Source: Earliella scabrosa
Taxonomy: Eukaryota; Basidiomycota; Agaricomycetes; Polyporales; Polyporaceae
Direction: 5' to 3'
DNA length: 64,000 nucleotides
Assembly (NCBI GenBank): GCA_022605405.1
Contig: JABYQQ010000001.1
Span: 1,736,001 to 1,800,000, forward strand
Under the pieces are notes generated by a model that ran no database searches, was not told the origin of the DNA, and was given only the letters and a program-made list of their open reading frames with translations. The position numbers and the translations under genes were made by a program. Below, one piece after another: positions 11,198 through 26,883 of the stretch; position 1 is the first letter of the stretch; each line of letters begins with the position of its first letter.

Positions 11198-11873
11198 CTA
11201 CTTCAACTGCAAGCCGTGGTGCTCACCGAGCTAGCTCCGATGAGGACGTGATGATAGGCCAGTTGGAGGCACATCTGCAGGGCGGCGGCGCATGGTCCCG
11301 ACGTGAAGTCCGAGAAGGTGATGGGCGATGTCGGGTTTGAAGCGTGCGGTGCCTTTGTTCGTATCGTTGTATGGAGGAGACTGACCAGGGAAGGCTAATC
11401 GCTTGCAAGTCATGCATTGATGTGGGACTGGGTGCAGTGCGTTTGACGCGGGAAGCGAACGCCTGAGCATTGTGACGGCGTCTCTGTCGACGTCCTGAAA
11501 CGATCCAGTGCAGGAACGCAATTTCTGGGAGGGTGCCGGCGAGGCACCGATACTCACCGTAGACCGAGCTACCTCGCCCTGTGCGAAATGCTCGTAACAT
11601 CTCTTGAGGTATTGACAGGGTATACTAGGAGGGATGGCTCTTGACTCGTGGTGAGTCGCTGGCGCTAAACGGCGCACATCGTGCACGGCAGTGCCAATGG
11701 TGAGTCGGATTGAATCCTGCGATGCACCGGTCAGTCGCTGATCATATCATTATTTGTGCTATCCATGTACTCACGGCTTCAACCACTCGACGGCTCCACG
11801 TCGCATACCGAGGTCGACGTATGGCGGTGGTAGTGTCAGGCATCCGTTGTTCACCATCCAAACGAACTGACAT
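11198..11873 (-). CDS. Unidentified multi-exon gene, 3' half not resolved
   Basis: Several well-formed donors and acceptors line up on the minus strand here. Exons 11873-11775, 11716-11558 and 11524-11386 join in a consistent frame and give a Cys- and Arg-rich protein starting MSVRLDGEQRMPDTTTAI, with CQYLKRCYEHFAQGEVARST in the middle and HQCMTCKRLAFP at the end of the third exon. Further left, a convincing stretch (TFSDFTSGPCAAALQMCLQL, then AYHHVLIGASS) leads through an intron to a tiny last exon, LK plus stop at 11206-11198. The join between exon 3 and that stretch fails by one reading phase with the only visible acceptor (the intron starting at 11385). Either an unusual splice site is used or the gene carries a frameshift. 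I do not recognise the family. Confidence 0.45.
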
Positions 11874-11951
11874 TATGGTACAATGATACATCCATGATCG
11901 TAACGACATGACAAACAACAACCAGGGAGCGATGAGCAACGAGGGCAACGC

Positions 11952-14932
<2,981 letters not shown>

Positions 14933-16998
14933 ATGACGTTTGCAACCCTTCGCGCACTGCACACCATCATCGGCGACGCACTCGCAGAGATGGAGGTCGT
15001 ATTCCAGCAACATCCGCGCACCCACCCCGACGTCGGCCTCGTGGACTACCCGTCTCTGGACGTGCCCTACTACAGCACCGCGACGCACACGGCCCAGGAC
15101 GAGGCCGCCGAGGGGCTCGCGGCGGACCCTGCGGTCGTCGGCGCGGCGAACCGAATAGTGGCCGCGTGCGGGCAGCTCGCCGCGGCAGTGCACAGGCCGT
15201 TCTTCTCGCTCGTCGAGATGATGAAGAGCGTACGTCTATACTGGAATACGATGACAGGCGGCTGATGCGAATGTGTGTTGCGACTACTAGGAGCACCTCT
15301 CGGCGTGCTTGCAGTTCCTCGAGGCGTCGAACACGGTGGAGATCCTCCGAGCAGCGGGCCCGGACGGGCTGCACGTTGACCAGATTGCGCGGCGCATTGG
15401 TGAGTTGAACGGAGGTGGGGATCCTGTCGATCCTGGCAAACTGAGTGAGTGGCCCACGCCCATGGTAGGAATTGCGGCTGACGGAGTGACGCCGTGCGCA
15501 GGTCACATTCTGCGACTACTTGCGACGTACCACTGGCTGCGCGAGGTGCGCCCGGACGTCTTTGCGAACAACCGGCTGTCGGCCCTCGTGGACTCGGGCA
15601 AGACCCCAGAGCAGCTGCGCGATGCGTGTGTACTGGGCAGTTCCCACAGGATGCGTCCCAACTGACTCCCCTGATGCTCAGCCCCGCGAAAAAGTACGAC
15701 AACACGGACGGCGTTGCAGCGCTGGTGGCCATGCTGTACGTCTCACGGCCGAGCCGTCCCCCACTCATTCTTCGAGGCGCTCATGTGTATCAATTGCAAT
15801 TGAACAGCACGGATGACTTCGCCAAGTCTGTGGCGTACATGACCGATGCACTCCTGCCGCACAGGGAGCGCGCGGTCTCGCTGCGCAAACTGCAGGATAG
15901 CAACGTGACTTCTAACGGCACCGGAGTGGTGAGGTACAAGACACCGTTCAACCTCGCGTTCCGCACTGAGCTGGGCTACTTTGACTGGCTCGAGCTCCCC
16001 GAGAACAAGGCGCGCCTTAGCCAGTTCGGGCGCGGGATGACCGGGGCGCGGTTGTGGGAGGTCGCGGAGAACATCATCGGAGGTATGCGAGTGTCCGCTA
16101 TGACCTGGTGATCCCTGATATGACTAGCGTTCACCAGCGTTTCCGTGGATGGACCTCCCGAAGGACTCCGTGGCTATCGACGTCGGAGGCGGCGTGGGCT
16201 CGACGTCTGTCGTCCTCGCGCAGGCATACCCGCACCTTCGCTTCGTCGTGCAAGACCGGCAGCAGGTCGTGGACATCGCGTCTTCGGTATGTGTTTGTGT
16301 TGCGAGCGGTACAAGCTCAGAGCTGATTGTCGCTCTCGTCAGGTGTGGGGGGACTCCTGCGCGGAGCTGTTCGAGTCCGGGCGCGTCACGTTCCTCGGAC
16401 ATAGCTTCTTCACCGCGCAACCGCGCGCGATCGACGTGCCGGGCGTAGGCGCAATCTCGTCTCCGTCGGTGTATCTCATAAGAGGGTGTACGCACAACTG
16501 GCCGGACGAGGACGTGCTGAGGTCAGTTCTGCCTTCTTGTTAGTATAGCTCAGTGCTGGTGCGGGCACTCACGATTACCTTACCATAGGATGCTCCGCCT
16601 CTTGAGAGACGCGGCAAGCCCGACCACGACGCTGCTCATCGTTGACATTCTGCTGCCTCTCGCGTGTTACGACGACACCGGGGATGATGGCGAGCCGATC
16701 CCAGGCGCTGAGCGCACCCTCGCGCCCGAAGGATCCCCCTTGCTAGCGAATCTCGGCAGAGCGAGTGCGCACGGGTATTTGTTGGACATATCGGTGCGCA
16801 GCGCGTTGCTTTATACTTGTCGCAAGCACGATGGCTCACTTGCGCTGGATTGTGTACTAGATGATGGCGGTGCTGAACGCGAAGGAGCGGACGTTGCGCG
16901 AGCTGTCGGCGGTGGCACTTGCAGCTGGGTGGAAGGTCACGCACACGACTCGCGCGACAGGATCCCTCTGGGCGTATACCACAGCTGAGGTTGTCTAA
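14933..16998 (+). CDS. O-methyltransferase (COMT-like, SAM-dependent)
   Basis: Nine exons (14933-15229, 15291-15444, 15502-15625, 15682-15735, 15808-16082, 16138-16286, 16343-16521, 16589-16793, 16861-16998) give 524 residues with consistent phases. The N-terminal part is the helical dimerisation region, with a winged-helix piece around ILRLLATYHWLREV. The Rossmann part has the SAM-binding glycine motif AIDVGGGVGSTS near residues 314-325, followed by FVVQDRQQVV. The catalytic base is probably His402 in RGCTHNWPDED. The end MMAVLNAKERT..EL...ALAAGWKV is typical of plant-type small-molecule O-methyltransferases, which methylate phenolic or polyketide hydroxyls. Its substrate is unknown. It faces the CrtC/AttH-like gene 248 bases away. 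Confidence 0.9.
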
Positions 16999-17246
16999 AG
17001 CCCGTGTACTTGCGATTCCAGTCAATGTCCACCCAGCATCATCGAGCAGGATCGTTAGACTCGGTAGGACCAGTCGCACCCCAGACTTGCCATTTGTACC
17101 ACTCTAATCTTGCTGAAGCCGTCATCCATGCTCAATCAAGCACATATAACATTAAACAACTTATAGCGAACCGTGCTTGACCAACATCAACGAATCAATA
17201 CCATTAGATAAACCGTAGCGAGCGTGCTCTGTAGTTGTGTCCTTCC

Positions 17247-18513
17247 TCACCCGTCGTATGGCGTGAGGCTGGGGTTGACCCAATCGTACATGACCGTGCC
17301 GGAGTACTTCGTACCGCCGACCTTGCCGCCGACGGCGGTGCCCACCCAACGGTGGTAGACGGGGCGGCCAAGGACGAGGCTCTCGCCAGTGACGTTGAAC
17401 GAGTACTTGTCCCCGTTGACGAGGGTGTAGTCGACGATGAAGCCCTTCATGACGTTTTGGTTCGCGGCCGCGTCCCACTCGACGCCCCAGGGGGTGATGA
17501 CCGAGCGGTCCTTCGTCTTCGCGCCGTCGAGTGCGCACTGGTTCTGGAGGATGACGCCGTTCGTGCCGAGGTAGCCCGTGTTGACGTCGCGCGTCGAGCC
17601 GGTGATCGCGGCGTACACGGCGGAGAAGTCGAAGGGGCCAACCTGGCCGTTGAGGAAGTACCAGACGTCGATGAACTTGTCGATCGGGCGCGGCATCCAG
17701 TTCTGGTCGTGGTAGCCCTGGCCGGTGAACTTGAACGGCGTGCCGTCGAGCGTGACGTCCACGGTGGTCGCGCCGCCGGGCTGCGACGTCGCCCAGCCGA
17801 GCTCCTTGAAGAAGACCGACTCGGTGTCGCTCAAGCTCGTGCCAGCGGGGATGGCGCTGGCGAAGTACGGGTCCGTGGTCGAGTTGCACCCGAAGTGGTA
17901 TGGGCCGCGGCTGCTGATCGAGAGCGTGCCCTTGACGTTCGGCGCGTCGAGCTTGACGGTGAACGTCGAGAGGTCGGCAGCGTTTTTGAAGGAGCCCGCG
18001 CCGGGCCAAGAGCCACTGACGGCGTTACCGGAGTAGGTCACCGACGAGTCGGAAGCGATGAGGTTGTACGCGAAGACGGTGCCGTTGGGGAACGCGCCGT
18101 TGATGACGATGTAGTTCTGGGGCGCGTTGACACCACCTGCGGCCTCGCGGAGAGACGCGAAGGGGTAGCCTGCACGTGTTCCATCAGTACGACGGATGGA
18201 GACTCGAAACTGGAGGAAGTCCAATTGGACATGGTACACACCCTGGTAGAATGTGATGTGGAAGCTGGGCGGCTTCTGGCCCTGGGCAGCGGGTGCACCG
18301 GCCTGGACCCACCACCACTCCACGGCGTTGTTTTGGGGGGTTGGTTTGATGTACTGCCCGTCAAAGGGGATGGCGGCACGCGAAGTGAGAAGGCCTGCGA
18401 GTGACTTAAGGGACTGAAAACGAGCAATTCATGAGGCAATACTGCTCACCTGCAGAGCCGCTCGCCGCCAAACCAAGAACTGCGGAAGAAACGAGAAGGA
18501 AGGAGCGGAACAT
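17247..18513 (-). CDS. Secreted CrtC/AttH-like lipocalin-fold protein
   Basis: Exons are 18513-18450, 18394-18242 and 18169-17247, coding for 379 residues. The first exon is a signal peptide (FRSFLLVSSAVLGLAASGSA). Family features are WWWVQAG, FHITFYQGYPF made by the second splice, and GQGYHDQNW followed by FIDVWYFLNGQVGPFDFSA, the two-strand signature of the hydroxyneurosporene synthase (CrtC)/AttH fold. Related proteins include kievitone hydratase-type enzymes and lipocalin-like Diels-Alderases. The second intron is in frame with no stop, so an unspliced reading is also open; the spliced form fits the family better. A decayed copy of this gene sits at 1081-1560. The reaction cannot be told from sequence. 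Secretion and the family suggest action on a small hydrophobic or phenolic molecule. Confidence 0.85.
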
Positions 18514-18744
18514 TGTAAAGGATTCCGAAGAGGAGCAAATGTGAGAAGTGGAGATGGGGATTGACGATGAACGTACCTCAGCTTTATAGCTCTTGCAGGT
18601 CCTACATAGCCAAAACCACTTCGCCCCACGGGACAGACGGAAATCAGGCACAGATCGTCGAGGAAAGTGAGACGACAGTAGGTTGCTTCGCTGACTCTAA
18701 CTACGGCATCATCAAAATGATCCGCACAACCGACCCGAGGGCAA

Positions 18745-19092
18745 CTCGGGTCGGGTTTACATATGACAGTGAAACAACGGCAAGAGCAAGAAACCGATGG
18801 TCGCATTCTTCATACTGACGAGTAGGGCAATTTTGCATATCAGGTGTAGCGAAGCATGGGGAACGCACAGATTAGCATATTCTTCGAGATCTGTCGATGT
18901 AGCTGCGCTTTACTTGATTCTTGCGAGGTCGAATCCGGTCGAACTGGACCAGTTGTGAATGCGGCACGGAGCCATCATCATGATCGTCTGAGTGAATCTC
19001 CTCTTCGGCTCATCCATTACGCCGTCCGTATGGATCCGCGCTGGACGTAAGTACCTTCAACATGATGGTGAGCAGTGAGACACATGTATTCA
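18745..19092. repeat. Degenerate direct repeat, copy 1
   Basis: This segment resembles 19180-19555 in the same orientation. Matching pieces, in the same order, include TCGGGTTTACAT, ATCAGGTGTAG, GGGGAACG, CATCATGATC, CGGCTCATCCATTACGCCG and the CAACATGATGGTGAGCAGTG end. Similarity is patchy, with small insertions, so the duplication is old. It has no coding potential that I can support. Confidence 0.7.
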
Positions 19093-19179
19093 GAGAGTTT
19101 CATACCGCTAGCACGCTATGATCAAGCTTGGCTCGGGAACATGGATACTGTATAGTTACAACATCAAACTCAGGAGGCG

Positions 19180-19555
19180 CCGGTTCGGGTTTACATGAGA
19201 GAGTGAGACAGCGCCAAGTTGAAGAGGCCGATGTCGTATCCTATGTACGTTCTCATCATATGAGTAGGGCTTCATCCTCGGTACTTACATCAGGTGTAGG
19301 AGAAGCCCGGGGAACGTTCCAAATTAGCCCTTGATGTAGCTTCCCTGCACGATCCTTGTGTGTCCAGTACTCAGTTCGAACTCGAGTCGGAGGAGCTGTG
19401 AGTGGAGCTATCACCATGATCACATCCACAAGTTCGTCGGCTAATCCATCACGCCGCCCGTAGGGATGTGACGCTGGATGCGGCTTCGGATGCGATGCCT
19501 CAGTGCTGCTTGGCATAAGTACGTATCTTCAACATGATGCTGAGCAGTGATACGC
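19180..19555. repeat. Degenerate direct repeat, copy 2
   Basis: Second copy of the segment at 18745-19092, starting about 430 bases further on. It ends with CAACATGATGCTGAGCAGTG, matching the end of copy 1 at all but one position. Confidence 0.7.
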
Positions 19556-19821
19556 ATACCAGGTCTGCTCAATTCTTATGTAGGAGTGCTGGACACTGGA
19601 CGCACTGGGAGGTCATTGACGAGGCACGCGAAGCATTCCATCCGATGATCTGAAAGGAGAAAATCATCAACTGAGTCACGAGGCTACATACATGCTCACC
19701 GAGGCGTCAGCAAAGATTCTGGCCTCTGGTAGTCTGACCCATTGGGGTCTATCAGGACCTAGGATCGAGCAGCTGAGCCTGCTGCGACTCGCGAGAGTAT
19801 CTGAGTAGCAAGGGGTACAGT

Positions 19822-20471
19822 TGTCCCTGGACTATAGCTTTTCGTCATCCAGGATTACGATTGCGCCCGGCGTTGAGCGGGTTATTGTCCCAGGGTCAAG
19901 CGGGATGTTGCCCGTTCATGTTTGCATACAAGCCCGCGATTCATCGGGATATGACCCGCCGACTATGGATTATTTGCCCGGCGTTCAGCGCTTTTTCGTC
20001 CGGTCTCTCATAACATTTCTGTCCGCCCCTACCTATATCTCCTCTTCCACCCAAGGGATCGCTGAGATATTAGTGTCATTGCACTGATTATATCTTTCCG
20101 TTATGCACAAAATTATCAAAGTATGAGCAGCATCTCAAGACGACACTCCATAGCGAGAACAGGTGGAACTCAACACGAGCGTCAACAAATGGGCGCCAGG
20201 AAGATATGCGGAGGAAAAAAGCGCTGCGGCTCAAAACTCCGAGATATTCCACTTCCGGCATGTGAAGCGCCCATGAGCCCAGGTTTGATCCTACGACGAT
20301 GCAGAAGGAAGGAGAGCGATTGAGAAAAAGCGAATAATTTTCCTGGGCTGAGGAGGGTTGAAAGGGCTTGCAGCAAAATTTTGGAGTGGAACGGACCAGT
20401 GAGGAAGGGGCTACAGGAGCCGGCGGACAGATGGCTGATATGAGGGGACGAAAAGCTATAGTCTCTGGACA
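19822..20471. mobile_element. Candidate non-autonomous element with 25-bp terminal inverted repeats
   Basis: The ends 19822-19846 and 20447-20471 are inverted copies of each other over 25 positions with 3 mismatches. The inner 17 bases, GACTATAGCTTTTCGTC, match perfectly. Inside the left end there are five degenerate copies of a short motif like GCGGGATATTGCCCG between about 19877 and 20003, like the subterminal repeats of DNA transposons. No transposase-like protein is encoded in the 650 bases, so it would be a MITE-like, non-autonomous element. No clear target-site duplication is seen next to the ends, and the superfamily is unknown. Confidence 0.5.
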
Positions 20472-23400
20472 GGTGTCCATTTTGGATCTGAGTAACAAAT
20501 TCAACGAAAAGACTTAGCGCTTGACTCGATTTCACCGCTCATCAATGACATCATCGACCTCTACCCCGTGTTATGTCGATGTTAAGTGAAGATTAATGGC
20601 TCCAGCCGTGGCCAAACTGTTCGAGAATGCGTCAGTAAGTAATATCCAAGAATCCCTTCTTACTGGCTAATAATCTCAGAACTTGGACATAGGCATTAGA
20701 TCACCGAGCTTTACTCAGTAGTATTGTACGTCGTCCGACACTCGGAGCGCACTCGGAATGGAGTTGGTGATGGCTATACTGAACACGATCACCTGCGAGC
20801 GGATCGTGCACGAGCGCAGGGTGGCGGCTTTGGCTCTTGTAGTGGTGTGGAAGGTCATCTCGACAACACGGAATTGCCAGGGGGGCCATGATCTTTTGAC
20901 GTGACTGGTGAGTTACGCTACAGTTGAGCCCCGGGCCTGAAACATATGCATAAGTCACCAGTACATCGTAGCAACTATCGCGTCACCTGTCGGAGCCCAT
21001 GCTGGACCATCACTGGATTAACTGCGTCATCGTCATCATTGGTCGAAGAACTCGCCCCGGAGAACATATTGAGTCGGCCTGGGCCAACCTGGGCTGGCGA
21101 ATAGTCAGGGAGTGACGAACGAAACGGCGAGGAGGTCCAGCGAGCAGTCGGAGAACACTCTTGGGGGGCATTCGAACGGCGAATTCAAATGTGCCGTATG
21201 CGTGCTGCTCCGGCACTGGAGGACACTCCGTGGGTGTCTTGATAGCCCCGTGATCAATGACGTACCACTTGTTCGAGTACCCTATGGACGAGTCCGGATG
21301 CAGCACTACGGAGTGCATACCCAGAAAACGGCACTCGTTAGTGAGTCGTGATTGACTCATAGGCGCACCTAGTTGCCAAGAACCTAGGAACAACGATGGT
21401 CTTCATGGAAGCGCCATTGTTACGAATTGAAATCCAGGACCAGACGACCGTCAGGCCAATTACAGTGGTTATGTTTCTAGCTGTCTCAAGGCTGTCAGTG
21501 AAATGCGCTTGGCGTGTTTGTGGTAGATGCAGACGCGTTCTCATGAACCCACGACTTGGAGACGTTGCCGGGACCGGGGACGATTTATTTCCGGCTGCGC
21601 TGTATCTGAAGCGTTATTGGAACTTTATTGGGCATGTGCATTCGTCCCATTCGCGTGCCTGCCAAGAAGCTTCATAGGGGAAAGAGTGGGGTTGTGTGAG
21701 GTTGAAGTCAAGTCAGTGAACGACATCAAGAGAGACTCGTGCTCTGAACAGGTTACGGACCATCAACGGCGTCACACGGCGCGGTGAAATGAAGCAAAAT
21801 CTTGATGCAGCCACGGTTGAGCATAATTGGTCATGTCGCGAGCAATCCTGGGTGTATGAGTCCGACTTGACGGATGTTGACGAGCTGCACATTCGGAATG
21901 TCAGTACCAGTGCCGATTGGACGACTTACTTCCACTGACAGCTCAGCGCTGTTGCGACTCCGAGTCAGGCAGGGCAGCCAGAAGAGACTAGCGCCGCTCA
22001 AACTTGGCAATCTGCCCTTTACACTATCAGGGCCGTCTCCCACACGTCTACTTCCAGAGAACCAGGGCATGCGCCTCTGCAGATGACTCCGACTCCGATT
22101 GCCCGGCAGAGTCGATACACTGAGCGCTTGAAGGTGCATGAATATAAATAGCAAGGTGTCTGGACTCCGCATAAGGGGAAGTTATCAGGAACCACAGCCT
22201 GAGTGTGCGAGCGATGGAACCGGGCAGCTTACGTGTTTATATTGACTGCGAGGGAGGCCTGGTGGCAGGCGTGGCAGCATCCACATCACTGAGAGGTTGG
22301 CCGGTGGACCCGCGTTCATGGAGGGCGACTGTTCAGGTGGAAACCCAAGACCAAGGTACTTTCTTGAGCTGCGCGCGGCCGCATGGATAGAGCCGCAGCT
22401 ACGCTGAGATAGACGTCGGAGGCGGAGACAAGTGTGGTGGTTCAGCGCACAGTGTTGTTGCCGCCACGTGGCGCGCAGTCGGCTTTTCAACTTCATACCG
22501 CCTCGCCTTGACTTGCGCCATGATCACTGCGGTCACCGCCCTATGACCCTGCACATGATGACCACGTCGACCATAATCCGTGCATCTTCTTAGGTGCGTT
22601 CACTAGTTCCAACTTCCGACGTGAACGCGCGGCGCTGACCAGTTCCATCGTTCAGCCGGCGAGCTGCGTTAACGGTTCACAAACTACCTTATTTTCTCTC
22701 GACATGGGAACCCTGGGGTGATGGAGATTGCACCGTGAGTCGCCGCTCACAGTGGATCATGCTTTACCCTGTCATTGTCCCAAGCCGTCCTCCGGCATTA
22801 CTGCCCGATGGTTCCCTTCTCCGAGTATCGTGAGCCACTTTCTCTCCGTGATACGGAACATTTAGGACTTGAGCCGCTGGTCGGTGGGAAGGAGTGAAAG
22901 TTTCAGCCAGTGGTCATCACTCTGCCGACTCAAACTGATATTCATCCTGCAGCTCGCGATCCACACTGTGCACTAGCCAGGCGGAAGGCGGATGCCGAAT
23001 CGACGACTAGGATTACAAAACGACGGCACAATAGCTCCGTCAAGTTATACTCGTGATGGCCGTTGCCCCGTCGACGCATTAGCGGTCACACTCGCTATGA
23101 TTGTACAGCCGAGATGTACGTATACTTGCTGCGTCTGACTAGTCCCACACGGAGACGACCCGCGGCTGACCGGGGCGTTAGACAGAATAAACTTCTCACA
23201 CACCTTCGCGGTTCAACGTCTGGACAACCTAGTCAGTCGCTTACACCCGCTTATCCTCCACTCCCAACTTGAGACTTTCACCGCCTTTGTGCATACCTCA
23301 GCGCACCGCTCATCCCTCCCACGAGTGACGTCGCAGTGTACCTGAGCTGCGCAACCTCGCAGTCCAATCGCTTCTTTCACTCTCTCCACGCTCGAGGTCC

Positions 23401-23791
23401 GGCCATGAAGCCCCCTACGGGAGCGAACTGTCAAGGCCCGACTCATGCCTGTCACTATCACCGCCCTGACCCGCGCTTCGCCGCATTCCATGGGACTCGG
23501 GGCCGTGCCGCGTATGCTACACAAAGGCCAAAGCCGTAACAACATATGCGACAATCACCGAGTTGCCATTGGATCAAGGCCATCCCATGGAATCGGTCCG
23601 TATACCGTCTCACGCGTCGACACATCCAGTGCGCTTCCTATTGAACTTCTCGCGTTTTAGACACCGAATTGCAGACGGAGCGCGTTACGAGGACCGATGG
23701 CTCGGGAGTGGCACCGTCGATGGCTCCCGACGCGGCATCCCTGGACCACACGCTCGCGCGGTACCGTTCTTCAGGTAGATGGACGGAGAGG
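20472..23791. other. Gene-poor region
   Basis: I find no supportable gene in these 3.3 kb. Open frames on both strands lack motifs, signal sequences and convincing introns. The base composition looks less GC-biased than the genes on either side. It may consist of decayed repeats. The right end should contain the upstream region of the peroxidase gene. Confidence 0.5.
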
Positions 23792-23798
23792 TATAAAG
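23792..23798 (+). promoter_or_regulatory. TATA box of the peroxidase gene
   Basis: TATAAAG lies 113 bases before the ATG at 23911. Confidence 0.65.
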
Positions 23799-23910
23799 GC
23801 TTGCAGCGAAGAGGGTGGTCTGCAGCGAGCAACGCTACGACATCCTACGACCGGTTCAAGTCGCACCCACTCCATCGTCTACGCTCAGCACGCCCCCAGA
23901 CGCACTCGCC

Positions 23911-25684
<1,774 letters not shown>

Positions 25685-26883
25685 GCATCGACTGCCCCCT
25701 GCGATGTGTCCGACGATGCTCACGCGCGCATGCAGCCCTCTTTAAGTCTTGAGTAACGACCGCAGCACGCGGACGCGTTACAAGGCGAACCGGGTCGTTA
25801 ATGCTATTACGTGATGTTGTATGTCTCCCCTCACGGTGTTCACGGTTATTGTAATGGGCTTGACTTGACGGAACGGGATTGTTATTGTTACGAATAGATT
25901 TGTCATGTTGACAATGCAACCAATGTTCTCCATACCGCGATGGACAGTTCTGTGTTGCCTTCGGAGCGAATACAATCGAACACCGAGGCAACCAGCGCTA
26001 TCCTCTGCTCTGGTCAACAGCCGCCACTTGGCCGCCACTGACGCGATTTGAGGTGTTTCACACTCAATGCTTGGCAAACGATCTGGAACGACCAGGTCAA
26101 AGTTCGTTAAGTACTCATGCGAGGTCGAGTAAGCTTGGTAAGTACGTACGTACATAAGTCTGCATAAGTATGGTCCTTAGCGACACATTGTCGGCAGACA
26201 ATGACATCAGACAAGTCTCGGAAGAGGATGACAAGAGAATGATGGAGACGATATATGAGAGGCCGACATCCGGCATGATGATGGCAGTGCAGCGTTGAAT
26301 ATACTCGGCCCATTCTTCGGCGTCACTTTGACCATTCTGAGCCAGCCAAGACTCTGATGCCGTCCCACGTGGCAGAGAGAACAACGAGATGCTCATCCGT
26401 CGTCTCGCCCAGGTTTTGCAGGTCTGTCTACGACCACCAGCTTCTCTCCAACAGCCCAGGCAAAGTGCCTAGACGGCGGAGACGGTAGCTCAAGAGGTAT
26501 GATGTTCACATGAATCGCCCACTTCGAACTTCTAACCCTGGTGGTCATCTTCCCTTCAGGCTCCGTTTCCATCTGTCCGAACTGTTGCCTTGTCTACTCA
26601 ACGCGTTCGCATCACTCTCTTTTGAACACCCTCGCTCATTATTGGACGATCTTTACCGGAACTGGTGTGTGTCACGACTCCGCTGCCCAACCTGTCATTA
26701 CAGCGTCGTTGAACGCAGTTACAGTGGTTTTCCGAGCTCGAGGGCTTCCTGGTTCCGGTCTCTCTTGATCGCAGCTGACAGTTTCCGCTCTCACGCGCAC
26801 GTTGTCACCACTCGAAACTTGCACAACCGTACCGCGCCTAACAACCGTCGTCTATCTTCATCCTCTACGTGTTTCACGCCTGA
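25685..26883. other. Intergenic region upstream of the first GtaA-like gene
   Basis: No supported gene. A short run of GTAC units occurs near 26138-26155. The right part carries a probable leader and promoter for the gene starting at 26884. Confidence 0.5.

Noticed and set aside
17235..18404. Open frame of 389 codons on the plus strand over the CrtC/AttH-like gene.
   Set aside because: It is an antisense shadow; the minus strand carries the signal peptide, family motifs and introns.
20088..20535. Two overlapping minus-strand frames inside the candidate inverted-repeat element as a transposase.
   Set aside because: They are short, run across the element border, and show no DDE-type or other transposase motif.
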